From Dromiciops gliroides (taxonomy: Eukaryota > Chordata > Mammalia > Microbiotheria > Microbiotheriidae), in contig NC_057863.1 in NCBI RefSeq assembly GCF_019393635.1, positions 643,161,306 through 643,225,305 of the forward strand: 64,000 bases of DNA. The letters are read 5' to 3'. The position numbers and the translations under genes were made by a program. The notes below the pieces were generated by a model that was not told the origin of the DNA, searched no databases, and saw only the letters and a list, made by a program, of their open reading frames with translations. Positions 11,816 through 23,826 of this stretch are shown piece by piece (position 1 is the stretch's first letter; each line of letters starts with the position of its first letter).

Positions 11816-11984
11816 CTAATTTGCTTTTGAATGTTTTGTACAAATCCACCTAAGGATTTAGAGCCAGAAGTAACATTAGGTTCATGAAGTTCAACCCCTT
11901 TATTTTTCTTATTGAATTTTTCCCCTAATTATCACACCTTTTTTCTCCCTCCTCTCTCCGATCTTCCCTTCTCTCTCCATAAAA

Positions 11985-12170
11985 AGAGAAAGAAAGGGAG
12001 GAAGGAAGAAAGACAGAAAGGAAGAAAAAAGAAAGAAAGAAAGAAGGAAAGAAAGAAATAGGAAGGAAGGAAGGAAGGAAGGAAGGAAGGAAGGAAGGAA
12101 GGAAGGAAGGAAGGAAGGAAGGAAGGAAGGAAGGAAAGAAGGAAGGAAGGAAGGAAAAGACAGACAAAGG
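11985..12170. repeat. (GGAA)n microsatellite
   Basis: Pure ggaa units run from about 12061 to 12134, flanked by imperfect gaaa/ggaa. All three antisense frames are open, which is a repeat artefact. Confidence 0.97.
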
Positions 12171-12954
12171 AAGGAAGAAGAGAAAAGACTTTGGTAACAG
12201 GCCATGTCCAAAAATGTGTCTCATTTAGCATCATTAGTTCATCACCTCTCTAGAGGGAAGTGGGCAGCATTCTTCATTAACAGCCCTCTGAGATAAGTTG
12301 ATTGATGCATTAATCCTATTAGAGTCTTAAGACAACAGCATTTCAGAATTGTTTTTACAATGTTGCTGTTATAGTAATAAATATTCCTTGAGTCTGCTTG
12401 TGTTCCTTTGAAGAAATTCATACAGGTCTTCCCAGGTCTCTTCATTTTCTACAGCACAGTAGTTTTCCATTACAGTCATATATGATACTTTGTTGTCATC
12501 CCCCAACTGAGAGGCACTCTTTTGTTTCTAGTTCTTTGCCACCACAGAGTTGCTTTAAACATATTTGTAATAGGGGACCTTTTCCTATTTCTCTGATATC
12601 TTTGTGCTTTAGTTAGTATTGGTACCCCTGGAATAGGTATAGTTTAATAACTTTTTGAGCATTATTCCAAACTGCTTTCCAGAAAGACTGGACCAATTCA
12701 TTACTCCATCACTAGTGAATCAATGTGCCTGTTATCCCACAGCTCCTCCAGCATTTGCCTTTTTTTTTTTAATCAGCTTTGTTAATCTTATGGGCATGAT
12801 GTGGAACCTCAGAGTTCCTTTATTTTGTGTTTCTCTAATTATCAGTGATTTGGAGCATTTTTTAAATGAGGCATTGATCACTTAGACTTTGTTCTTTGAG
12901 AATTACACATTTATATTCTTGTACTGTCAGTTGGAATTCTTATAAAAATTTTTT

Positions 12955-13088
12955 TGGTGGGACAATGAGGACTAAGTGACTTGCCCAGGGTCATACAACT
13001 AGTGTCAAGTGTCTGAGGCCACATTTGAACTCAGGTCCTCCTGAGTTCAGGGCTAGTGCTTAATCCACTGTACCACCTAGCCGTCCCC
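12955..13088 (-). repeat. WSINE1 nested in L1
   Basis: ttggtgggacaatgaggact leads to accacctagccgtcccc. The L1 target ttcttataaa recurs on both sides. Confidence 0.88.
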
Positions 13089-14143
13089 AGGATTTCTTAT
13101 AAATTTGAGTCACTTCCTTATATATCTTGGAAAGGAAACCTTTATTAGAGAAACATGTTGCAAAAATTCCCCAGTAAAATGTTTCCCTTCCAATCTTGGC
13201 TGTATTGGTTTTTGTTGTGGAAAAAAAATCTTTTTTTTTAGTTTTATGTAATCAAAGTTATCAATTTTATCTTCTGTGATCTTCTCTTGATCCTCTGTAA
13301 TTCTTCCTTGTCTGGTCAGGAACTCTTCCTTTATCCATAAATCTGAAAGGTAATTTCTTCCTTGCTTCTCTAATTCGTGAACGTTTACATCTAGGTCATG
13401 TATCCATTTGGAAGCTATCTTGTTATGCAGTGTGAGGTGTTGGTCTAACATTATTTATGCCCGACTGCTACCCAATTTTCTTATCTATTTTTGTTATATA
13501 GTGATGGTGAGTCTACTCCAGTAGCTGGGGTCTTTGGGTTTATCAAACACTAGGCTATTAGGATGTTTTGTCCTTGTTTGTAGGCAGGCAATCTGTTCCA
13601 CTGATTGATCTATTTTTTAGCCATTAACAAATTGTTTTGATGACATTGCATTCTAGTATCGTTTGGGATCTGCTATTCTTTTCTTCCCTTTCTTCTATTT
13701 TCTATTCCTTTTCTTCCCATTATTTTTTTTTCATTAATTCTCTTATAATTCTTGACTTTTTGATCTTCCAGATTATTTTGTTTGTTTTTCCCCTTAGCTC
13801 TAAAAAACAAAGCTTTGGTGATTTGATTGGTACAGCACTGCATAAGTAAATTAATTCAAATAGTAATTTTTATTATATTGGCTAAGTTTACCCTCCAATT
13901 ACTCAGGTCTATTTTTATTTCCATGAACAGGGTTTTATAGTTGTATTAATATAGTTCTTTTATGTATCTTGATAGGGAAACAACATATTTTATACATGTT
14001 GTAGTTAAATGGAATTTCCCACTACCTGCTGAGCTCTATTGGTATTATATAGATGTGCTGGTGATGTGTGTGGATTTCTTTTATAACCTGCAAATTTGCT
14101 GGTTATTGCTTCAATTAATCTTGAGTTGATTCTCTATGGTCCT

Positions 14144-14279
14144 GGGACTGGCCCTGGATTCAGGAGGACCTGAGTTCAGATCTGACTTCAGACACTTGAC
14201 ACTAGCTGTGTGACCCTGGGCAAGTCGCTTAACCCTCATTGTCCTGCCTCCCCTCCCCCCCCCACCACCAAAAAAAAAA
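14144..14279 (+). repeat. 5'-truncated WSINE1 nested in L1, with TSD
   Basis: The SINE begins at gactggccctggattcagga, with the head missing. The L1 target gattctctatggtcct (14128-14143) recurs as gattatctatggtcct (14280-14295). Confidence 0.88.
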
Positions 14280-14494
14280 GATTATCTATGGTCCTCAAAT
14301 TATATATATATATATAAAATATATATTCTTCAAAAAGTGATAATTTTGTTTCTACTTTGTCTCTTATTCCTGTTAGAAAAGCTAGCATTTCTAGTACTAC
14401 ATCAAATAGAAGTGGCGACAATGTAAACCCTTGCTTACCCCTGATCTTATTGGAAGGGATTCTAATTTATCTCCATTACATATGATGCTGGTGT

Positions 14495-14745
14495 TTGGCA
14501 GCAAAGTGATACAGTGAGTGGATGGAATGCTGGGCCTGAAGTCAGGAAGCCCTAAGTTCAAATCTGATCTCAGGCACTCACTAGCTGGGTGACCCTGGAC
14601 AAGTCACTTGTTTGCCTCAGTTTCTTCAACTGTAAAATTAGGGTAATAATAGTATTTACCTCCCAAGATTGTCATGAGACTAAAAAGAAATATTTGTAGT
14701 GTTTAGCACAGTGTCTGGCACATACTAAATACTATTATTTGGATA
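14495..14745 (+). repeat. MIR, nearly complete
   Basis: It has the MIR order head, agctgggtgaccctggacaa, cagtttcttcaactgtaaaa, then ttagcacagtgtctggcaca. Confidence 0.8.
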
Positions 14746-14849
14746 TATACTATTTACTATGTTAAGGCCTATTTATTCCTATATAAACTGTTAAAAGTTT
14801 TTCAGCATTTATTGACATAATCATGATTTTTATTGTTCTTGTTAATATA

Positions 14850-14960
14850 AACGGGGAAACTGATGCTCAGGGAGATTATGACTTGCTCAAACTGACCCAG
14901 CCAACATACAATCAGAGCTGGATTTGAATCCAGGTCTTCTGAGTCCAAATCTAATCCTTT
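14850..14960 (-). repeat. MIR fragment
   Basis: Reverse MIR text ggggaaactgatgctcaggg, then ctggatttgaatccaggtct. Confidence 0.7.
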
Positions 14961-15326
14961 CTCCGCATGCTTCCTACCTATGAATTCTCTCTCTCCTGTG
15001 AATGATCTCACACTGGTCTTTTGTTGCTTCACGGGAAAGGTGAGAACCAGACACTTCCCAACTTCACAAGGGGTAAAGAATGAAGATCTCATCTCTGCCC
15101 CTCCCCTGACTCCCCCTTCCCTTTTTTTTCTTCTCAGAACCACCATTTCCCCACCCGTCACAAAGCATAGTCACCCTCCTTCCTGGTGTAAAGAACACTT
15201 GATTTGAATCAGAGGGCCTAGCTGCCTCACTCACTCCCTGTGGGACTGTGGCCAAGTCTCCTCCTCTCTAGGAGCTGTGGCTCATCTCTTTAATGAAAGG
15301 TTTGCATTAGATCAAAGAACATCAGA

Positions 15327-15618
15327 GCCAGTTGGGCATGGTGGAGCAGGTCCTTAATCCATCTGACTGAGAAGGCTGAGACTGGTGGCCCAAGCTCAGG
15401 AGCTCTGAGCTTCAGTGGCCTATGCCCACTGGGCATCCCCACAAAGCCCAGCACCGATATGGTGAACCTAGTGGGTAACCAACCACCTGGATGCCCAGGA
15501 AGGGACAAATTGGCCCAGGTCAGAAACATTATATTCAAGTGCCTGTGCCAGCTGGTCACTGGATCAGGAAGTGAGTGGCTACTGCACTTTTGGTCTGAGT
15601 GACAAGTGGAGTTGAGAA
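15327..15618 (+). pseudogene. RN7SL pseudogene: 7SL (SRP) RNA retrocopy, near full length
   Basis: The sequence follows 7SL RNA from 5' end to 3' end. The Alu-domain start is gcc-gttgggcatggtgg, then gaaggctgag and the S-domain landmarks catccccacaaagcccagca, atatggtgaac, gggacaaattggcccaggtc and agaaac, and the right Alu arm ggctactgcacttttggtct. Mutations throughout, including in the 5' domain, make it an old pseudogene rather than the functional gene. A weak direct repeat flanks it (agaacatca upstream, agaactcatc downstream). Presence of the S domain separates it from an Alu/B1-like SINE. Confidence 0.88.
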
Positions 15619-15619
15619 A

Positions 15620-17405
15620 AGGCCAGAGAACTCATCGGCTACCTAGAACAACCTCATAGAGGCAATGGCCGTACAATGTTTCCTGGAAGATCTCTAGACC
15701 CCGTTTCTCAGGACAACCCATGGCACGTTGGCATGGGTCTCTAGGGATGGACACCTTTCCTTGGCTGAAGTCTGACTGTGTGGGCAGTTTCTGCTCATTC
15801 TGCCTGATCCCACCCACTGCTGCTTACCAGGCTTGGCTCCTCTCACCCTGGGAATAAATGAACACAAGCTCTCCTAACCCACTTTGAATCTCTTCTACGT
15901 CTCTTTCCCTGGCATGATCTCAGGGCCCTTTCAAAGAAAATGCTGACTTGGGTGCCACTGGGTAAGTCAGCCCCTTCCCTGCTGGCTTTTCTTATCTCTA
16001 TGGTGAAGGCAGCCAAGAGACTGAATTGGTTGGAAGGGCCCTAAGTTCTTACAGGAAGCTTCCTCAGGCCTGGCTGAGGTCAGCCTGTCCCCGACTGTCT
16101 CCTTTTCCTGGGCAGAGGTGAGGAGGGATCCACCCAAGCTCTGGGAAATCACCTCCCTTCCGGGTGTGTGTGTTCTCTGGGGCAGGGAGGTGGTTCATTT
16201 CATCCAGTCACCACCAGGCCAAACCCAGACTATGTATCTGGAAGGGACTTTTGAGATCACAGGATCCTTTATTTTACAGAGAGAAAAAAAAATGGCGGCC
16301 AGAAGGGGAAGGGGATTGCCTTAGGTCATATCCACCAGACACCTGGGTCTTCCAATCCAGTCCCAAAGCTTTCTATACCAACACACTGCCCAAGTCCAGT
16401 GTGACACCAGGACGCACCTGCCCTCACTTTGGGTGGGTGGAGCACACACACAGCACCTGACACAGGTGAGCCCACTAGCTCAGGACGGGGCTTGTGCTGG
16501 GAAGGGCAAATAAACCTTCCCATCTCAAGGCCAATGGAGAAGAAAACTGAAGATATTCAGGTCCCACTTGACGAGTCCTCACCCGCCACCCCCTCTCCCT
16601 AGCCAGAAATCAATGATAAAACAGGTGCCCCTCCTCATTCTTTGCCCTCAGAGAATTTCTTGGCAGGAGTGATCCCAAGTCGAGGGCATCATTTCTCTTC
16701 CATCCTCCAGGTGCCCTAACTCCGGCCTGACGTCTGAGGTCGGAGGGAGTGTTCTTTGCAGAGGTTAAGGCTCTATCTGTCCTCGGGGCTGACTCATGTC
16801 ATTCATTCCTTCAACTACTGCTCCCATCTCCCTTATACCTCCCACATTCCTCACTATTCCTTCTGAACACATCCGGCTTCTTCGTGCCAGCCAGCGCTGG
16901 GGTCAGAGTCACAAGGGGAGGTGGGTTGGTGTTTATGTGTGTCTGTGTGGGGAACAGGAGCAAACAGAAGTCCTGCTGCTGGGAAGGGGTGTTGGAGGGC
17001 AGGAGTGACCCCAAACCTTCCCTTTCCCCCACTCCCACCTGCTGGGGCCCCACCCTGGGGCTTGAGGGCAGCCTCACCCAGAAAGGAGTCAGCAGGGTGA
17101 CTCCAAGACGCAGAGCCGTTGGACCAGCAACCAGAGAGGGAGTGGCAACTTGGCAACCTGCCTTAGGGCGGGGGGGCGGGGGAGAAAGAAAAGTCGGTGT
17201 TCTTTAGCTGCCCCCCCCCGCCCCCCAACACAACCCATCCCTCAGTAGGAGAAGCAGCTTGACTGGCCACTCTACCACTCCCTCTAGTGGGCAGCCAGGG
17301 AAACACAAGGGCAGAAGGCTGGGTATACTAAGGGCTGCAGAGGAAAGGTTCAATCACCACCCCACAAGGGGCCAGTGATAAGATCTGGGAAGAGGTTTCA
17401 GTAAG
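15620..17405. other. Intergenic sequence between the 7SL copy and EIF3K
   Basis: Mostly unique-looking, moderately GC-rich DNA. A MIR-like patch lies near 16235-16330 (gggacttttgagatcacagg, cctttattttacagagag). A G-rich/C-rich pair lies at about 17165-17227. No exon of ACTN4, the expected neighbour, was recognised. Confidence 0.4.
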
Positions 17406-17409
17406 AGGC

Positions 17410-17496
17410 AGGGCCAGGAAGTAAAGGGCTTTTATTTAAGAAGCTGGGAGTACATGAGGGAAAAGGAGACACAAAAAAGGACACAGTGGGCAGGAG
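17410..17496 (-). terminator. EIF3K: EIF3K 3' UTR and poly(A) signal
   Basis: The minus strand after the stop codon (17497-17499) has AATAAA at 17431-17436, read as tttatt on the plus strand. That implies a short 3' UTR of about 65-90 bases with cleavage near 17405-17415. The exact cleavage site is inferred. Confidence 0.75.
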
Positions 17497-20400
17497 TTAC
17501 TGGGAGGAGGCCATGATGCTGGAAACACCTAGAAGAAGAAATGGAAAACCAGAGTCAGGATTAGGGACGGCCTCCCTGTCCCTGCCCCGGGCAGAGCTCT
17601 GCCTTCCCCTCAAGGGGACCCAATGACTGAGTGGGCTGCTGCCCCTTCCCCTCCCTGCCTGCTGAAGCTCACTCTCAAAGTCGATCTTTTCCACGATGTT
17701 CTTGGGCTTGATGCTCTCCTCCTGGCTGCAGATGAAGACCTGTCCTGCTTCATTGGAACTCCAGCCGTATTTGCTCATCCATACTTTCAGCTGGCTGTCT
17801 GGGATGGGAGAGGAAAGGAGGTCAGAAAGATGCTCTGTGCTGCCCCACCTTCATGGGAGCCGCCCCACCTCAAGCTGGATCAATAGTGGAGTCCTGGAAA
17901 GGGGCTGGGGAAGGCAAGGGACACTGTGTGTAGCAGGCTCTAGACTGAAATTCTGCACTACCTTTGAGGACAATGAGCTGCTATCAGACCTCATAGAAGG
18001 AAGGCTGAGCTCAGCTTTGGTGCTCACACCTCATCAGACCCTAGCACTGCCTCTCTCCCCAAAGCCTCCCTTCTGGGCTCACAAGCCTGGCCAACTCTGA
18101 ACTCCCCAACAGCTGCACTGCGTGTCTCGGATTCCACCAACACCCCATGTCCCGTCACCAAGTTTTTTGGCTTCCTTTTGTGTGCGCCTGCTTCCCTTCG
18201 TTAGACTGTAAGCTCCTTGAGGGCAGGGACCATCTTTCTTTTTCCTATGTGTATCCCCAGTGTTCAGCACAGTGCCGGGCACATAGCAGACACAATGTTT
18301 GTTTACTACATTATTCTGCCCCCTCCCCCCAAGTATTTAACACATCAAGGAGTGTACTGTAGTTATCTGTGAGTCCTGGCATCTTATGAGACCAGGAAGT
18401 CTATGATTTAGGTTTCACCTAAATTATATTTCTCTCATTCCTTATTGTTATTTAACAACTAATGTTTAATAAATGAATTAACCAACAATAAGTGTTCAAG
18501 AAGGACTTGTTGCTGGGATCCTGAATAGCACATATAGCTCCTCCTGTAGATTATGAACATGCATCAGACACATAAAGGTCCAGCTGAAGCGTGGTGCAGG
18601 AGGACACAAAGCCTGTGCTCTCCTCTCCAAGGCAGGACTTACCTGAAAGATCTCCCAGCATCTCAGCCAGCAGCCAGCGATCAATGTGTTGATATGTGAT
18701 GCCCACAACATGGCAGATAACTGTGGAGGTTGGAAAAGGGAAGAGGATCAGAAAGCACCCTCCCTCCTTGGGATTTATCTATCTCCTATCCCAGTCAGCC
18801 CTTTCCTGAGTCAAGTCTGCTCATTTCAACTGGAGGGGAAGAGGGAAGGTTTTCTCACATTTTCGGACGGAGTCTTCAAAGCCTGTGATGCCATTGAGGA
18901 GAAGGAGATCCATGTTCTCATCCAGGGCATGCTGTAAAAGAGAGACGTGATCTTTTTGTGGTGGCTAAGGATTGGAAACTGAAGGGACGCCCATCAATTA
19001 GGGAATGGCTAAACAAGCTGTGGTGTATGATTGTAATGGAATATTATTATGCTATAAGAAATGACAAGCAGGATGATTTCAGAAAAACCTGGAAAGACTG
19101 ACATTAACTGATGTATAGTGAACAGAACCAGAAAGAACATTGCACACAGGGTTGTTTTTTTTTTTTTGGTGAGGCAATGAGGGTTAAGTGACTTGCCCAG
19201 GGTCACACAGCTAGTAAGTGTCAAGTGTCTGAGGCCGGATTTGAACTCAGGTCCTTCTGAATCCAGGACCAGTGCTTTATCCACTGCACCACCTAGCCGA
19301 ACCAAGAACATTGCACACAGTAACAGCAGTATTGTTTAATGAAGAACTGTGAATGACTTAACTCTTCTCAGCAATATAATTATCCAAGACAATCTCAAAG
19401 GACTAATGATGAAGCATACTGTCTGCCTCCCAGAGAAAGAACTGATAGTTTGAATACAGACTGAAACATGCTATTTTTCACTTTTTCGTTTTTCTTTTAT
19501 TAAAGTCTTCTTGTACAAAATGACTAATTCGGAAATGTTTTACACAATTGCACATCTATAACCCATACCACTTACCACAGCAGCTCATCCAAACCTTAAA
19601 CCTCCTATAGTTCTCCTTTGCTCCACCCTCAGCGAGAACCTTTCCTCATATTTCACTAAAAAAAAATTAAAGCCATTCACTATGAGCTCCTTCTCCCCTC
19701 TTCTCCTCACCTCACCTCACTCAGATGACCTCTGTCACCATCTTCTCCATCACTCATCTCAAGGTGGCTCTGCTCCTTGGAAACAAAAACCCTTCTACAT
19801 CCACAAGTGATTGATCCCATTCGATCCTGTCTTCCCTCTACTCTCTACTCTGTCACATATCTTCAACCCTGTCTACTGACTGCTTTCCTACTCCCTACAA
19901 ATATGTCTGTGTCTTCCCCAACCTCAAAAAACCCCTCACCTGAGAAGAGAGTTTATAAGAGAACTGTTGAAGGCAAAAATAACAGGACTTGACTCATGAG
20001 ACATTAAGTAGGGAAGGGGAGGTGGAATCCAGGGTGGTTCCTGGGTTGTGAGGTTGAAGGACTGGGAGGAGGGAGGATGCCCTTGTCCGGTAACAGGGAA
20101 GGGGGATGGGGAGAAACATGAACATAAATAAGTATATACACAAACCTCCTTGAGAAGGCTGGCTACAGCTGGTTCCCCCACTTCCTTTCCTCCCACTCTC
20201 TTCTTAATTCTCCACAGCTTGGCTTCTGACCTCAGAATCAACTGAAAATAGGGGGCGGCTAGGTGGCGCAGTGGATAAAGCACTGGTCCTGGATTCAGGA
20301 GTTCCTGAGTTCAAATCCGGCCTCAGACACTTGACTAGCTGTGTGACCTTGGGCAAGTCACTTAACCCCCATTGCCCCGCAAAAAAAAAAAAAAAAAAAA

Positions 20401-23400
20401 AAGAATCAACTGAAAATAGTCTCTCCAAAGTTACCAATGATCTCAAAGCTCATCGTCCCTGATCACTCTGCAGCCTCTAACATTTCCAGTCTTCTGCCAG
20501 ATACTCACCCCCTCTCACAGCCACTGCTCTTTCCGGCTTCTCTTCCTACCTATGTGGCCATCCCTTTTCAGTCTCTTGCTGGATGATCCTCATCCAGTCC
20601 ACTCCCAATAATCACGGGCCATTCTCTTTGACTTCTTGGTGATCCCAACAGCTCCCTTTTAGCCATGGATTCAATGACCGTCTCTATGCCGATGACTCTC
20701 AGGTCCACTTGTCTTGTCCTGGCCTCTGCCTCACATCTCCAGCTGCCTGCTGGATGTGTCAGCTTGGATGTCCAGGGAACTCAGTATGTCCCAAACAGAA
20801 CTCATTCTCTTCCCCTTTCCTGTTATCATGGAGGGCGCCACCCCCTTCCTCTCTCAGGCTCCCAGTCTAGGAGCTGTCCTGGATCTTTCCTTCTGTCTCT
20901 CAACCCCGCCCCCCCCAAAGTCCAATCAGTTATTTTTACCTCTGACAGTTCTCCAACATGTCACTGCCTGGATTACTGCAAGACTCTGCCAATTGGGGGG
21001 TAGCTAGGTGGCGCAGTGGATAAAGCCCTGGCCCTGGATTCAGGAGGACCTGAATTCAAATCCAGCCTCAGACACTTACTAGCTGTGTGACTCTGGGCAA
21101 GTCACCTAACCCTCAATGTCCTTCCCCCCCCCCCCCGCCCCCAAACACACAAAAAGACTCTGCCGATTGGTCTCCCTGCCTCCAGTTTCTCCATTCACTG
21201 TTCAGTAGTCAAATTGCCCTTGCTAATGTGCAAGTCTAGGCCACTCCAGGGCCCAGAGGCTCCTATTACCTCTAGGATTGGCTCTGAAAGGTCTTCACAA
21301 CCTGCCTGTTTGTTGCCCTCTTAGCCCTCTCTCCCTCCAGAGACACAGGGCTCCCCACTACTCCAGAACAGCAATCTCCCCCAGCTCCCAGGTGCCTGCC
21401 CCCCTCCTGTGCCTAGAAGGCTCTCCCCCTTGCCCTCCCAGCCAAGAGTCCCCATTTGGCCCGTCTATATTGTCTGTACAGGAGGTTTCTTGGTACTTGT
21501 TCTCCAGCTTCCGCAGGGACACTCTTCTGCCTTTTTATAAAACCACTGGCCTTAGCACAGTGCCTGGCACACAACAAGCATTTAATAAGTGTCTGCTGGC
21601 TGACTTGTCTACTATTCCAGCCTGTTCCCTTTCTAAGTCAGAAGAAAGTGGGTTTATACATACTGGACAATGGACACTGCTGAACAGAGAACCTTCTCCT
21701 GTACTTTGAAGATCATGAAATGAATTGAAAGGAGACTCAGAAACAATTTTTTTATAGCCAGTGTTTCTGGTAAAAGCCTCATTTCTCAAATATATAGAGC
21801 ACTGAATCAAATTTATAAGAATACAAGTCATTCCTCAATTGAGAAATAGTCTCAAAGGATATGAATAGGCAGTTTTCAGATGAAGAAATTAAAGCTATCT
21901 ATAGCCATATGAAATCCCTAATGATTAGTGAAATGCAAATTAAAACTACTCTGAGGTACCACCTCATACCTATCAGAGTGGCTAATATGACAAAAAAGGA
22001 AAATTATTAAAAAGTTGGAGATGTGGGAAAATTGGAACACTAATGCATTGTTGGTGGAGCTGTGAACTGATCCAACCATTAGGGGAGTAACTTGGAACCA
22101 AGCCCAAAGGCCTATCAAATTGTGCATACCCTTTGACACAGCAATACCACCTCTGGGTCTATATTCGAAAGAGATCAAAGAAAAGGGAAAAGGACCCACA
22201 TGCACAAAAATATTTATAGCTGCTTTTTTTTTTTTTTTTTGGTGAGGCAATTGGGGTTAAATGACTTGCCCAGGGTCACACAGCTAGTAAGTGTTAAGTG
22301 TCTGAGGCTGGATTTGAATTCAGGTACTCCTGACTCCAGGGCCGATGCTCTATCCACTGCGCCACCTAGCCGCCCCGAGCAGGCAGATTTAAAAAAAACC
22401 TGGGAAGACTTAAGTGGACTGATGGTGAGTGAAGTGAGCAAAACCAGGAGAACACTGTACGCAGTAACAGCAACACTGTGCGGTGATCAACTGTGGCAGA
22501 CTTAGCTCTTCTCAGCAATACAATGATACAAGACAATTCCAGAAGACTCATGATGGAAAATTCTCTCCACATCGAGAAAAAGAATTATGGAGTCTGAATG
22601 CAGATTGAAGCACACTATTTTCACCTTTTTTTGTTGCTTTTTTTTTTTTTTTGAGGTTTTTCCCTTTTGTTTTGATTCTTCTCTTACCCAATATGACTAA
22701 TGTGGAAATATGTTTAATATGAGTGTAATATATAACCTCTATCAGATTGCTTGCTGCCTTCAGTAGGAGAAAAATTTGGAACTCAAAATCTTATAAAAAT
22801 GAATGTTGGGGGCAGCTAGGTGGTGCAGTGGATAGAGCACCGGCCCTGGAGTCAAGAGTACCTGAGTTCAAATCCAGCCTCAGACACTTAACACACACTT
22901 ACTAGCTGTGTGACCCTGGGCAAGTCACTTAACCCCAACTGCCTTACTTAAAAAAAAAATTAAAAAAAAAAATGAATGTTGAAAACTATCTTTACATGTA
23001 GTTGGAAACAAAATAAAATACTATTTTTAAAAAAAGACATCCAAATAAAGGGAAAAGGATCTATTTGTACAAAAATATTTCTAGCAGCTCTTTTTGTGGT
23101 GGCTAAGAATTGGAAATCAAAGGAATGCCCATCAATTGGGGAATGGCTCAACAAGTTGTGGTATATGATGGTGATGGGATATTATTGTGCTATAAGAAAT
23201 GACAAGCAGGATGATTTCAGAAAGGCCTGGAAAGACTTGTATGAACTGATGTATAGTGAAGTGAGCAGAACCAAGAGAACATTGTGCACAGTGACAGCAA
23301 TATTGTTTGATGAAGAATTGTGAATGACGACTATTCTCAGCAATACAATGAACTAAGACAATCCCCAAGGACTAATGATGAAACATACTATCCACCTCCA

Positions 23401-23769
23401 AAGAAAGAACTGATATTGATTCAACACAGACAGAAGTATGCTATTTTCCACTTTCTTACATTTTCTTCTTTTACTCGAGTTTTCTTGTACAAAATGACTG
23501 ATATGGCAATGTTTTATATAATTGCACATGTATAACCAATATCTGATTGCTTGCGGTCTGTCCCAGGGAAGGGAGAGGGGAAGGAGAGCAGGAGGAATAA
23601 AATTTAGAACTCAAAATTATAAAAAAAAAATTTGAGTTCCAAATTCTCCCCCTCCCTCCTGCCCCTCCCCCCCTTGAGAAGGCAAGCAATTTTATATCAA
23701 TTATAAATGTGAAATCCTGAGAAACAAATTTGCACATTAGCCATGTTGCAAAAATAACCAGAGTAGGGA

Positions 23770-23826
<57 letters not shown>

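Larger units (their letters stand above)
11880..14495 (-). repeat. L1 LINE, antisense, 5'-truncated, with nested elements
   Basis: The antisense of the L1 3' UTR and ORF2 C-terminal half is recognisable from phrases such as ttctagttctttgccaccac near 12527 (ORF2 C-terminus) and atcttattggaagggattct near 14444. Two WSINE1 copies and a GGAA microsatellite interrupt it. The 5' part is absent. Confidence 0.8.
19600..21590 (+). repeat. L2 LINE in EIF3K intron 4, with an inverted L2 piece and two WSINE1
   Basis: L2 ORF phrases include RLYADDSQ-type text at about 20682 (gtctctatgccgatgactct) and the 3' tail gcacagtgcctggcacacaa at 21556. An oppositely oriented L2 piece occupies about 19940-20140. 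Confidence 0.75.
21720..23030 (+). repeat. L1 3' third in EIF3K intron 4, with two WSINE1 copies
   Basis: Late ORF2 text (ctcatttctcaaatatatag, gaaatgcaaattaaaactac, cagagtggctaatatgacaa) leads through the C-terminus and 3' UTR to aataaaatactatttttaaa. About 110 bases of ORF2 end are missing at the first SINE. Confidence 0.85.

Noticed and set aside
11909-12234. Three overlapping antisense frames of about 100 codons
   Set aside because: All three frames are open at once over a GGAA microsatellite, the hallmark of a repeat artefact.
16270-16310. aaaatggcggcc resembling a YY1 promoter site
   Set aside because: It lies in a MIR-like tail (ttattttacagagag context) with no CpG island or exon nearby.
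1-17400. Expected ACTN4 5' exon left of EIF3K
   Set aside because: No CpG island or ACTN4-like N-terminal coding sequence was found. The gene probably starts beyond the left edge.
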